A stretch of 51,144 nt of DNA from an uncultured Granulosicoccaceae bacterium. GTDB taxonomy: Bacteria > Pseudomonadota > Gammaproteobacteria > Granulosicoccales > Granulosicoccaceae. The translations under genes were made by a program, and so were the position numbers. Below the pieces are notes generated by a model. The model was not told the origin of the DNA and made no database searches. It saw only the letters and a program-made list of their open reading frames with translations. The DNA is taken from positions 1 to 51,144 of the forward strand of contig CAKZUP010000113.1 of assembly GCA_937922945.1 (NCBI GenBank), in the 5' to 3' direction. Shown here piece after piece: positions 1 through 9,400 of the stretch (position 1 is the first letter of the stretch; each line of letters begins with the position of its first letter).

Positions 1-1
1 C

Positions 2-52
2 AGCGACCTTGATCGGTTTACCGATGCGTTTAAAAAGCAATTCAGCGCGTAA
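2..52 (+). CDS. 3' end of an unidentified gene (partial)
   Basis: The first bases read as an open frame that enters from the left edge and stops at TAA 50-52. It encodes about 16 residues ending DAFKKQFSA. It would converge on the deacetylase-family gene with only two bases between the stop codons, which fits the compact packing elsewhere in the window. Too little is present to name a family. One other plus-strand frame is also open here, so the call rests on position and residue composition. Confidence 0.35.
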   Translation, partial: SDLDRFTDAFKKQFSA

Positions 53-54
53 CG

Positions 55-981
55 CTAACGCATTCCCATTAACTCACGCACATGTGCGCTGGCACTTCTG
101 GCCAGCGCAGGTAATGAATACCCGCCTTCAAGCATCGACACGATACGATCGTTAGCATGCGCCTTTGCAACACTCATTAACTGCTGCGTTACCCAGACAA
201 AATCGTTATCGCCTAGCGCAAGCTGGGCCAACGGATCTTCAGCATGCGCATCAAAACCTGCGCTGATAAACACCATTTGCGGCTTAAACTCGTTTAGTGC
301 GGGTAGCCAATGCTCTTGAATGGCATATCTGAAGTCATCACTTCCCGTGCCCGCGCTCAGTGGCACGTTGACACGCTGGCCTGTTACATTCGGTCGATAG
401 TTGCCCGGATAAAACGGATGCTGAAAAGAAGAGCAGAACAGAATTTGTTTATCTCCATCAACAAGATCTTCAGTGCCATTGCCGTGGTGTACATCGAAAT
501 CGACAATGGCCACCCGATCTAAACCATGCGCCTGAATCGCGTGTTTTGCAGCAATGGCCACACTGCCAAAAAAACAAAAACCCATGGCCTGTGAGGTTTC
601 AGCGTGATGCCCTGGCGGGCGAACAGCGCAAAACGCATTGGTGACATCGCCTGCCATGACTTTATCGGTTGCCAGAATACCTGCCCCTACTGCACGCAAT
701 GCCGCATTTAATGAGTGAGGGTTCATCGCGGTATCAGCATCTAGCTGCACTCGCCCTTCAGCTGGCGAGCTATTGACGATGGAATCGATATACGACGCCG
801 GATGGCACGATTCAGCTGCGGCAGGGTCGGCCAGTGGCGCTTCGTAGTGAGTCAGATAATCGTACAAATCGAGTTTTTTTAACTGATCGAGAATAGCGCC
901 GATGCGTTGAGGGCACTCAGGATGCCCGGGACTAATTTCGTGTAACACGCAATCGGTGTGCGTGATAAGTGCGGTTGCCAT
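55..981 (-). CDS. Histone deacetylase family protein (AcuC/HdaH-like amidohydrolase)
   Basis: A 308-residue zinc-dependent deacetylase of the arginase/HDAC fold. The visible active-site elements are RPPGHHAE (tandem catalytic histidines), VDFDVHHGNGT (Asp and His zinc ligands), SAGFDAH (the second Asp ligand) and EGGYSL (the transition-state tyrosine), so the catalytic set is complete. The length is normal for bacterial class II-like HDACs. I chose ATG 981 (MATALITH) because the frame upstream of it is low-quality sequence in the divergent promoter. Bacterial relatives deacetylate lysines of metabolic enzymes, acetylpolyamines or acetoin-pathway proteins; the substrate here is unknown. It sits back to back with a PatZ-like lysine acetyltransferase, which suggests, by inference, an opposed protein-acetylation pair. 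Confidence 0.92.
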   Translation of the reverse strand: MATALITHTDCVLHEISPGHPECPQRIGAILDQLKKLDLYDYLTHYEAPLADPAAAESCHPASYIDSIVNSSPAEGRVQLDADTAMNPHSLNAALRAVGAGILATDKVMAGDVTNAFCAVRPPGHHAETSQAMGFCFFGSVAIAAKHAIQAHGLDRVAIVDFDVHHGNGTEDLVDGDKQILFCSSFQHPFYPGNYRPNVTGQRVNVPLSAGTGSDDFRYAIQEHWLPALNEFKPQMVFISAGFDAHAEDPLAQLALGDNDFVWVTQQLMSVAKAHANDRIVSMLEGGYSLPALARSASAHVRELMGMR

Positions 982-1103
982 GATTGATCTTTTCGTTTCG
1001 AACACAGGAGTGATTAACAATATACCAGTAACCTTACGTTTACGCCGTAGCGGCGCTGCAACCACGCAATACACACAAACAGCGGTTACGGTACTATCAA
1101 CGC

Positions 1104-3800
1104 ATGTCAACCATTCATCTGGACAAACTTCTCAATCCCAAATCCATCGCAGTGGTGGGTGCCAGTGATCGGGAAGGCGCGCCGGGCAGAGCCATTGCGC
1201 AGAGCCTGCTCGATGGGCAATTCAACGGCCCACTGCAGTTCGTTAACCCGCGCTACAAAACCGTGCTGGGCCAACCGTGCCTGCGCTCGTTAAAGAAGCT
1301 GGAATCTCCACCTGACTTAATTATCATTCTGGTGCCCGAACGAATCATTCGCCGCACCCTCATCCAGGCCGCGGGCAGTGCCTGCAAAGTGGTGATTGTG
1401 ATGTCTGCTGTGAAAGACAGTAAGTCGATCCATACGCTGGCGCAAAAGCTCGGTATTCGCATGATCGGCCCCTACTGCGCTGGCATGATTCGCCCCCATC
1501 TGAAATTAAACGCAACCTATTCCAACAACGCGGTTTTGTCGGGTTCGCTGGCGATTGTTACGCAATCTGCTTCATTGGGTGCAGCTATTCTGGATTGGGC
1601 AGAACCCAGCGGCGTTGGTTTTTCAGCCGTACTCTCAACCGGTGCCGATACCGATGTGACGCTGCCAGATTTACTCGATTTACTCTCTGAAGATTTTCAT
1701 ACCAAAGCCATTATTGTGTATCTCGACCACGTAACAGAAACACGTGCTTTTCTAAGTGCAATAAGTGCCGCTGCACGCGTAAAACCGGTTGTGTTAATGA
1801 AGTCGACACAAGACGCGGCGCGCTATTGCGATGCACTCACGCGAACCGGACAAGTCTATTCCACAGAGCATGTCTTCCAAACCGCCATGCGACGTGCAGG
1901 TGTGGTTCGCGTGCGCACGTTTTCAAATTTATTTTCGGCAGCAAAAATTCTGACATCCAGCTTGCGCATCAAGGGCAAGCGAATCGCTATCATCAGTAAT
2001 GGCGCAGCACCTGCGATGTTGGCGTGCGAACGCATTGCCGACAAACACTATTCACTACCCGAATTGCCAGAATCGATTCTTGGCGCAATTAAAAAGGCTG
2101 TGGGAAGTCAATGGACAGGCAAGAATCCAGTGGTGTTACGAGACGCTGAAAACCTCAGCGCACAATATCGGGAAAGCCTGCTGGCACTTAAAGACGCAAG
2201 CAGCATAGATGCCTTACTGGTGTTATTCGCACCCGATGCACGCAATAACCCCGATGACATAGCCAAAACCATTATTGAACATCGCCCTAAACACATACCG
2301 GTACTCACAAGCTTTATGGGTGAAACCAGCGTGAAGCAAAGTCGCGAAACGCTAGCCCATGCAAACGTACCTTGTTTTCGAACCCCCGAATCTGCCACCG
2401 ATGCCATAGATTTTCTGCATAGGTACCTGGTGAGCCAGCAACAACTACTGCAACTACCCAACCCTACATCGCGCTACACCAGAGCAGATGCCACTAGCGC
2501 AAGAGCATTGATTGAAACAGCGCTCGCTAACGGTGAACGGGTGTTGGGTCCACAAAAAACACGTACTTTACTGAGCTTGTTCGATATTGATGTACTGCCC
2601 GCCAAGCGTGTAGTGACGCGCGAAGAAGCGATAAAACACGCAGAAAAGCTGGGATACCCCATAGCGATGAAGCTGGTTTCACCAAACATTCGCTATAAAT
2701 CGGAAGTGTTGGGTACGGTGTTGAACATTGAAAACCAGCAACAGCTCATTGATGCCTATCAACGTATTGAAGACAAGATGGCCAGTGTACGACCAGATGC
2801 AGAATTTCGCGGCGTGCTAATTGAACGTATGCACACAGCCACGAACACGCGTAATTTATCCATGAGCTTAATGCGAGATGCAACCTTTGGCCCCGTAATC
2901 AGTGTTGGTGTCGGTGGTGATTTATCCGCCCTGGTACACGAGCGAGCCGCTCAATTACCACCACTGAATAACTTTCTTATCGACAGTATGCTCACCACGC
3001 CCACCATCGAGAATTATCTTGGCGAATACCGACATCAGAAACCGGTTGGAAGAAAAGCTGCGGCGCATGTACTCAGACGATTATCCGAAATGGCCTGCGA
3101 GTTGCCCAACGTGTTCTCAGTGGATATTAATCCGTTGAAAGTCAGCCCCGATGGTGCAATTGCCATGGAAGTACAAGTTGTTTTAGAGCGTACCGCTACT
3201 GCCAAGGAGTATGCGCATCTGGCTATACACCCCTACCCGTGGAGGTGGGTTCGTATGCAGAAACTCAAACACGGTCGCACCATTCAGATGCGCCCGATTC
3301 GTCCCGAAGACGGAACCGCACTGCAGGCCATGGTACAAAACATGTCGGCTGAATCGCGTTACTACCGATTTATGCACGCCATAAACGATTTGTCACCACA
3401 GCTTATCGCTCAATTTACCAAGCTTGACTATGACCGGCAAATGGCCTTCGTTGCCATAAGCAACAAAAGCAATGGCCAAAAGAATAATGACAGCGATGGT
3501 GGTCACACTCACCACAACGGTGAAGTCATTGGCGTTGGTCGATACAGCATGACCAGCGACAGACGGGGTGCGGAGTTTGCCGTATCCATTGCCGATAATT
3601 GGCAGGGACAAGGCCTGGCATCATCGTTAATGAAACTTGTTATAGAACATGCAAGAGCACAAGGACTGGAATCGATATTCGGTGATGTACTGGTAACCAA
3701 CTCACCCATGCGTGGGCTTATGAAAAGCCTGGGTTTCGAAGCCAGCCGCGACCCCAACGATCGAGAACTACTGCGCTTTACGTTATCGCTAACAGATTAA
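1104..3800 (+). CDS. patZ: PatZ-type protein lysine acetyltransferase (NDP-forming acyl-CoA synthetase-like + GNAT)
   Basis: An 898-residue multidomain protein close in length to Escherichia coli PatZ/YfiQ. The order is an N-terminal CoA-binding Rossmann domain (LNPKSIAVVGAS, roughly 8-110), succinyl-CoA-ligase-like domains (about 145-440), an ATP-grasp domain (around GYPIAMKLVSPNIRYKSEV, about 480-700) and a C-terminal GNAT domain (about 720-895, with the acetyl-CoA loop NWQGQGLASSLM). Active ADP-forming acetyl-CoA synthetases carry a phospho-histidine in a SHTGA-like motif; the matching stretch here reads DALTRTGQVYST with no such histidine. The synthetase half is therefore probably a regulatory, acetyl-CoA-sensing module, as in PatZ. 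The expected role is acetylating and inactivating acetyl-CoA synthetase and other lysines in the cytoplasm. The divergent neighbour is an HDAC-family deacetylase; an alpha/beta hydrolase follows 18 bases downstream. Confidence 0.9.
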   Translation: MSTIHLDKLLNPKSIAVVGASDREGAPGRAIAQSLLDGQFNGPLQFVNPRYKTVLGQPCLRSLKKLESPPDLIIILVPERIIRRTLIQAAGSACKVVIVMSAVKDSKSIHTLAQKLGIRMIGPYCAGMIRPHLKLNATYSNNAVLSGSLAIVTQSASLGAAILDWAEPSGVGFSAVLSTGADTDVTLPDLLDLLSEDFHTKAIIVYLDHVTETRAFLSAISAAARVKPVVLMKSTQDAARYCDALTRTGQVYSTEHVFQTAMRRAGVVRVRTFSNLFSAAKILTSSLRIKGKRIAIISNGAAPAMLACERIADKHYSLPELPESILGAIKKAVGSQWTGKNPVVLRDAENLSAQYRESLLALKDASSIDALLVLFAPDARNNPDDIAKTIIEHRPKHIPVLTSFMGETSVKQSRETLAHANVPCFRTPESATDAIDFLHRYLVSQQQLLQLPNPTSRYTRADATSARALIETALANGERVLGPQKTRTLLSLFDIDVLPAKRVVTREEAIKHAEKLGYPIAMKLVSPNIRYKSEVLGTVLNIENQQQLIDAYQRIEDKMASVRPDAEFRGVLIERMHTATNTRNLSMSLMRDATFGPVISVGVGGDLSALVHERAAQLPPLNNFLIDSMLTTPTIENYLGEYRHQKPVGRKAAAHVLRRLSEMACELPNVFSVDINPLKVSPDGAIAMEVQVVLERTATAKEYAHLAIHPYPWRWVRMQKLKHGRTIQMRPIRPEDGTALQAMVQNMSAESRYYRFMHAINDLSPQLIAQFTKLDYDRQMAFVAISNKSNGQKNNDSDGGHTHHNGEVIGVGRYSMTSDRRGAEFAVSIADNWQGQGLASSLMKLVIEHARAQGLESIFGDVLVTNSPMRGLMKSLGFEASRDPNDRELLRFTLSLTD

Positions 3801-3818
3801 TAAAACCCAATTTACAGC

Positions 3819-4703
3819 ATGCGAGAAATTAAAGTCCCCAGACCGGAATCCATTTCGTTGAATGTCGGCGGAAAAACCATTACTGGCATTCGGCATCGGG
3901 TTGCCGGTGAAGACGCCCCCACAAAGCTGTTCTGTTTGCACGGCTGGCTCGACAACGCCAACAGTTTTCTGCCAATGATGTCATTACTACCCGAAGTCGA
4001 TCTGGTGGCTATCGACATGCCCGGGCACGGCTTTTCAGATCATCTTGATTCAACCTATACCGTGCCCGATTCTGCTTACTGGGCAGCAGCAACCATTAAA
4101 GCCCTGGGTTGGGAGCAATGCCATATTGCCGGGCATTCGCTGGGCGGCATTATTGCACCACTGGTGGCGGTCGGTGCGCCGAACCTGGTTAAATCGCTCA
4201 TACTCATAGAGTCCAGTGGCGCACTCACCAGCGAAGCCGATGAGTTTGTTGATCGGTTGCGAGCATCAATGAGCGATCAACTCAATGAAAAAAAATATCA
4301 ATCGAGAGTGTATGACAGTAAAGACGATGCGGTGAATGCACGCTTACGATCAGCCAAAATGGAAACCACATCCGCCAAGCTGATCATCGACAGACAACTG
4401 GCCGAATGCGACGGCGGCTGGCAATGGCGCTTCGACCCCAAACTACGGATTTCAACCGCTCACCGATTAACCGAGGAGCATGTACAACAAATCAATAAGC
4501 ACATCGACTGCCCAGTCTTAACCGTTATCGCAAAAGATGGTTTTCTCACATCCAGGGAACTCACAACCAATCGACTGAAGCTGATAAAAAACCATAAATC
4601 GATTACGTTGGCCGGGCATCACCATTTGCACATGGACACACCAGAACCAGTGGCGCGGGCAATAAACCATTTTCTTGGAACACGTCCTGAGTTAGGTGGC
4701 TAA
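3819..4703 (+). CDS. Alpha/beta hydrolase
   Basis: A 294-residue cytoplasmic alpha/beta-fold hydrolase with no signal peptide. The oxyanion-hole motif LHGWLDNANSF, an acid-containing strand VDLVAIDMPGHGFSDH, the nucleophile elbow AGHSLGG (serine) and a late histidine in LAGHHHLHMD form a convincing triad region. It resembles the SERHL/MhpC-like esterase group, but the substrate cannot be read from sequence. It starts 18 bases after the acetyltransferase stop, so the two are probably cotranscribed, and it ends just before a perfect hairpin. No strong Shine-Dalgarno precedes ATG 3819, so translation may depend on the upstream gene. Confidence 0.85.
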   Translation: MREIKVPRPESISLNVGGKTITGIRHRVAGEDAPTKLFCLHGWLDNANSFLPMMSLLPEVDLVAIDMPGHGFSDHLDSTYTVPDSAYWAAATIKALGWEQCHIAGHSLGGIIAPLVAVGAPNLVKSLILIESSGALTSEADEFVDRLRASMSDQLNEKKYQSRVYDSKDDAVNARLRSAKMETTSAKLIIDRQLAECDGGWQWRFDPKLRISTAHRLTEEHVQQINKHIDCPVLTVIAKDGFLTSRELTTNRLKLIKNHKSITLAGHHHLHMDTPEPVARAINHFLGTRPELGG

Positions 4704-4707
4704 ACGT

Positions 4708-4733
4708 ACAACGGAGCCATAAGGCTCCGTTGT
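4708..4733. terminator. Hairpin terminator between convergent genes
   Basis: A perfect 11-bp inverted repeat (ACAACGGAGCC, loop ATAA, GGCTCCGTTGT) lies four bases after the hydrolase stop and 75 bases before the end of the convergent OmpA-like gene. There is no long T-run on either side, so it may be a weak or Rho-assisted terminator, or serve both directions. Confidence 0.65.
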
Positions 4734-4807
4734 GTATACATCCGAAACAGGTTTTTACACTAAGCTGATAAAGTGCATCAGCGATAATCAAGTGCGAATA
4801 CACCGCG

Positions 4808-5623
4808 CTACTGCGTTTCAACCTCGCTTACTTGCATATCAAGATCGGGGAATATCACCTCGACTCGACGATTCTGTTGCCGACCTTGCGTGGTGTTGTT
4901 ATCAGCCACGGGCGCAACTTCACCCATACCCTGAGTACTGATGCGCGACCCGTCTATTCCCCGGGCAACCAGCGCAGCTCGAACAGAATGTGCTCTCGAG
5001 CGAGACAAGTCCAGGTTGAAATCGTCTGTCCCAAGATTATCAGTGTGCCCTTCCACAATGGCGGTGCGTTCAGGAAAACGGTTCATAAAGCTTGCAATCT
5101 TATCGATGTTCACCGAGGAGGTTTCTTTCAAGCCGGCCTCTCCACTATCGAACAATACATCGCCCAGCGTTGCCACTATCCCGCGAGCCGTAATTTGCGC
5201 CTGCATCGCCTCTAACTGTTGCTGCATAGCCAGTGCCTCTTCGCGCGCTCGATCAACCTCTTGAGAACGGGCCTCAAGCTGGACGCGCTGTCGCTTCAGA
5301 TCCATTGTCTCCAGTCGCGCATCGTCTTCTTTACGTTGCGCAATGAGTTCGGCAATTTTAATCTTCTGACTAGCAACGTATGCGTAGTGCTCCGTCCGCG
5401 AGCGCTTGCCATCGTTTTTCCAGTTCTTCTCAGCTTTCGCTAGCGCATTGCGAGCATCATCCATTTCACTTGCAGCGTGTCGGACAACCACTTCATTGCT
5501 ACTGGCAGTGGAGTACGCAGCCTGCGCGGATTCCAGCGAATCCACTTTTTTCGGTGCACCACCACAGGCGGTTATAACCAGACAACTCAGTAACGGTATG
5601 GACAGTTTGATTAATTTTTTCAT
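4808..5623 (-). CDS. OmpA-family peptidoglycan-associated lipoprotein with coiled coil
   Basis: A 271-residue envelope lipoprotein. The signal peptide ends in a lipobox VITAC, with Cys20 as the lipidated residue. Residues 30-145 are a DUF4398-like helical/coiled-coil region rich in Ala, Glu, Lys and Gln. Residues 150-258 are an OmpA C-terminal domain with VLFDSGEAGL, the GHTDN loop, LSRSRAHSVRAAL and the final QNRRVEV, which hold the Asp and Arg that bind diaminopimelate in peptidoglycan. It should tether the outer membrane to the wall. It lies 58 bases downstream of another DUF4398 lipoprotein on the same strand, so the two probably form an operon and the helical regions may interact. Confidence 0.92.
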   Translation of the reverse strand: MKKLIKLSIPLLSCLVITACGGAPKKVDSLESAQAAYSTASSNEVVVRHAASEMDDARNALAKAEKNWKNDGKRSRTEHYAYVASQKIKIAELIAQRKEDDARLETMDLKRQRVQLEARSQEVDRAREEALAMQQQLEAMQAQITARGIVATLGDVLFDSGEAGLKETSSVNIDKIASFMNRFPERTAIVEGHTDNLGTDDFNLDLSRSRAHSVRAALVARGIDGSRISTQGMGEVAPVADNNTTQGRQQNRRVEVIFPDLDMQVSEVETQ

Positions 5624-5681
5624 GTGTAATTTTAGTCCCTGTTGATCGTTAGCTAACGATTGACGAATGATTGAACATGAA

Positions 5682-6053
5682 CTACTGCGAACCTGAACGA
5701 TCGAGTTCAGTTCGAATCAGCTGGATACTCTGTTCGGTTTCAGTGACGGCCAGTCGGGACTTCTCTGCTTCACTTTTCGCTTTCGCAAGCTCTGCATCTA
5801 CGGCAGCTTGCTCAGAGAGTTGCTTTGCTGTGTTGTATTTTTTACTCGACAAAGCACCATCAGCTTGTGCCTGTTTTTCTCTCGCTGTTCGCAATTCCAA
5901 CGGCGCAAGCTGCTCGGCCCCGGCATTTTCCGCGTTTTGCAACGCAGCGTTCGACAGCGCTATCTCGGTTTTCGGTTTGGGCGTGCTAGAACATGCGCCC
6001 AACAGCCCCAGTGTGGCGGTTAAAACAACCGCAATTAGGTTTGATCTGATCAT
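5682..6053 (-). CDS. DUF4398 small lipoprotein
   Basis: A 123-residue lipoprotein with lipobox LLGAC (Cys21) followed by an Ala/Glu/Lys/Gln-rich helical region (about 35-120) typical of DUF4398. There is no enzymatic motif. A Shine-Dalgarno-like AGAGGT lies nine bases before ATG 6053. It is the first gene of a two-gene operon with the OmpA-like lipoprotein, whose N-terminal half has the same composition, so the pair may be partners or paralogues, one with and one without the wall-binding domain. The specific role is unknown; envelope integrity is the likely area. Confidence 0.85.
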   Translation of the reverse strand: MIRSNLIAVVLTATLGLLGACSSTPKPKTEIALSNAALQNAENAGAEQLAPLELRTAREKQAQADGALSSKKYNTAKQLSEQAAVDAELAKAKSEAEKSRLAVTETEQSIQLIRTELDRSGSQ

Positions 6054-6497
6054 CTAATGTCGACCTCTTGAAGATTTAAACGAGGTAACGGCACATTGGG
6101 CAACAGACTAAGCAACGTTAAATTACACAATGCACAGCTAGACGCCAAATGTATGAACAACAAGGAATTTTTATTGCTCAGGTAATCCAGGCAAACTTAC
6201 AGAGGCACCAACCTTGCACCTGCTACATGAACGTTAAGAAAGGATGCGGTGGAATTTTGAGACATGCATCAAATGCGTAAACCGCCCGCCTGTTAAGAAA
6301 TTATCGACAGCCGACTAACACATCTGCCGCAATATCAGCTGCCTGTTGAGCGCCATTTCAATCATTGAACAAAGCAGAGCAAACACGATGAACACGAGCT
6401 GAACAATGATCATTTATCAGCCAGTAAACCGATGCCAGAGTTATTTAGTTTTCCCGAATTAGGAAAAAAACGAGCCTAATAAGGTTACAATCACACA
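6054..6497. other. 444-bp intergenic region with divergent promoters
   Basis: No credible gene is seen. It separates the minus-strand lipoprotein pair from the plus-strand SNF2 gene and must hold both promoters. A short dyad ATTAGG-N11-CCTAAT (6458-6480) lies 17 bases before the SNF2 start and could be an operator; its arms are short. Confidence 0.5.
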
Positions 6498-9400
6498 GTG
6501 AACATCCCACCACGCGTAATCAACTTCGACGACGTTATTGAGCTTTGCGGCTCAGTGGCAACTTCTCGCGGGCGCGTGTATAAAACCAGCGGTGCAGTCA
6601 AGGAACTGGACTGGATTAGCGAAGGCAGTGTGCTCTACAGCACGGTGCAAGGCACAGAATCTGAGCCATACCAGCAACGCACCCTTATTGCAGCCCACCG
6701 GCTAGACGGTGAATGCTCATGTCCGGTTCACTACAACTGCAAACACGTTGCAGCCGCATTGCTGTGCTGGATTGACAAGCAATCAGCCAAACCATCACAA
6801 GACGATCAAGCCCTGCGTGCGGTCAATCGCTGGCTGCAACGTCTTGTTGAACAAGGAAAAGGCAGCAGTAGTCGCTCGGAGCATCATGAACCGGGAGAAC
6901 CACTGTTGTTCTATCAGCTCGATAGCAACGCGCTAACCCAGAGCAAAACCGGTATCACATTAGAAATTCTGCAAAGCCGACTGCTCAAACGCGGTGGCTA
7001 TGGCAAAGAAACCCCGTACCGGTATCATGGCCACTATCACCACCCTGAATGGGTTCTGGCCAGCGATCGATCAATTCTTGAGCTTGCCGTTGGCCGACAT
7101 TCCGACTTCACATACCGCACGCTAACTATCGATGGCGATATCGGTCACTTGCTTATGGGTAAGTTGCTACACACTAACCGTTGCTACTGGGGTAGCGATC
7201 GCGAGACACCGTTACATCTGAGTGAATCCAAAACACTGCTGTTCGACTGGGCAGAATCGAGCCCGCAATCGCTGAAACTCGACATCCAGCTACCGCAAAC
7301 CGAAAACTGGCAACTGATTCCGGCAGACCCGCCCTGGTACGTCGATACCGACACCATGCAGGCCGGCCCATTGCACGATGTTCCCAGCTCGACCGTTTTA
7401 ACCAACTTAATCGGCGCGCCCGAACTACCAGAAGCTCACGCGCAAGCGGTGAGTAACTATCTCGCTTCACGCTTGCCCGATGCATCGGTCCCTCTACCCG
7501 TTGAACCGAATTTCGTTCGTATCGATGTGTCGCCAGAGCCTTTACTGGTCTTACAGTCACGCGAAGACAGCGCAGATATCCGGGAATTTTTTGCCTCCAT
7601 CCGATTTCGTTATGGTGATTATCTATTGCCGTTCGATGGCATGGACGCAGAACCGACACTGGAAGGCAAAACCAGCGATGGCAACCCGCTCATGCTCCGG
7701 CGTGACTTAAGCGCAGAAATGCGCTTTGCGGTCGACTTCGGTAAGCGCTTTACCGAATTCGAATCTGCCATGCAAAGCGACCCGGGGTTTTTCTCCCGCG
7801 CAGACAGAAAGCCTCGCACCAAAGATGTTCAGGGCATCGCCCGCGCATGGCACGGGTTACTCGCCGACCGGCCAGCACTGGAAGCTGAGGGCTGGAAAGT
7901 CCAGTGCCGCGAGCCGTTCAATCTGGACTTCAAACCCATCACGACCATAGAAGCCACACTCAGCGACAGTACATCAAGCTGGTTTGATATGGCGCTGCGG
8001 CTTGAACACGAAGAACAAATGTTCGATCTGCTGCCCTTGGTAATTGAATGGCTGCAATCCGATACACGCGACCAATCCATTTTGCTGCAAGCTGAGAGTG
8101 GCCAATGGCTTGAGGTAGCACCGGAAGTCTTTGCACCAGTTGCCGACACGTTACTGGAGTTATTCGACGACCCAACTCAGGGTGATCAACTTCGTTTGCC
8201 ACGCCAGCGTGTTACCAGCCTGGAAAATCTGGAACAGCACTGGCAGGACTCTGGTTTGAATGTGCGCTGGCAAGGCGCGCAAGACATGTTCAAGCTGGCT
8301 GAAAAACTGAATTCGTTTGAAGGTATAGAAAACCCGGAAATGCCAGCAACACTGGATGCTCGCTTGCGCGCATACCAATTAGACGGTGTGGGCTGGTTGA
8401 GCTTTCTGGCAGAGTACCAATTCAATGGCATACTCGCTGACGACATGGGTTTGGGTAAGACGCTGCAAACGCTTGCCCATATATTGAATGAAAACACCAC
8501 CGGTCGATTAACCAAGCCAACGCTTATCGTTGCACCGACAAGCTTGCTGGGCAACTGGTCGCGCGAAGCAAAACGTTTTACACCAACCTTAAAAACACAC
8601 ATTTGGCATGGCAGCGATCGAAAGTCGCAGGGTTTAACGTTCAACAAATTCCATATTGTCGTCACCAGCTATGCACTGGTTACGCGCGATATCGAACTGC
8701 TGGCAGAACAGGATTTCGGCTTCGTTGTGCTTGATGAATCTCAAGCCATTAAGAACCCGGGTGCGAAAGTCACTCAGGCCTTGAAAACGTTAGAAGTGCC
8801 ACGTCGCTTATGTTTAACCGGTACACCACTGGAAAATCACCTTGGCGAGCTATGGTCACAATTTGACTTTCTAATGCCAGGCTTTCTGGGTACGCGCAAA
8901 CACTTTAACCGCTACTTTAGAAATCCTATAGAGACGCACAACAGCCTAGAGCGTCAGCAACGGCTGGCAGAATTAATCAAGCCGTTCCTGTTGCGCCGAC
9001 GCAAAGAACAAGTTGCCTCGGAACTACCGCCGAAAACAGAAATTATTCGCGAGGTTACACTCGAAGGCCCGCAAGCAAGATTGTACGAAAGCATACGCGT
9101 CACCATGGAACATCGCGTGCGCCAACTGCTGGCCGAACGAGGACTTGCAAGAAGTCATATTGAAATGCTGGATGCTTTGCTGAAGCTACGTCAAACCTGC
9201 TGTCATCCAAAACTTGTGAAGCTTGATACTGCCCGGGGTATAGAAGAATCAGCGAAAACAGAATTGCTGATGTCGATGCTGCAGGAGCTGATTTCTGAAG
9301 GTAAGAAAATTCTACTGTTTTCACAGTTCACTGAAATGCTGGCGCTTATTGAACAAGAATTGAATACTGCCAACATCAACTACGTGAAACTCACCGGTAG

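Noticed and set aside
7174..7659. 161-residue minus-strand frame inside the SNF2 gene
   Set aside because: It is fully antisense to a well-conserved gene and its translation has no recognisable features.
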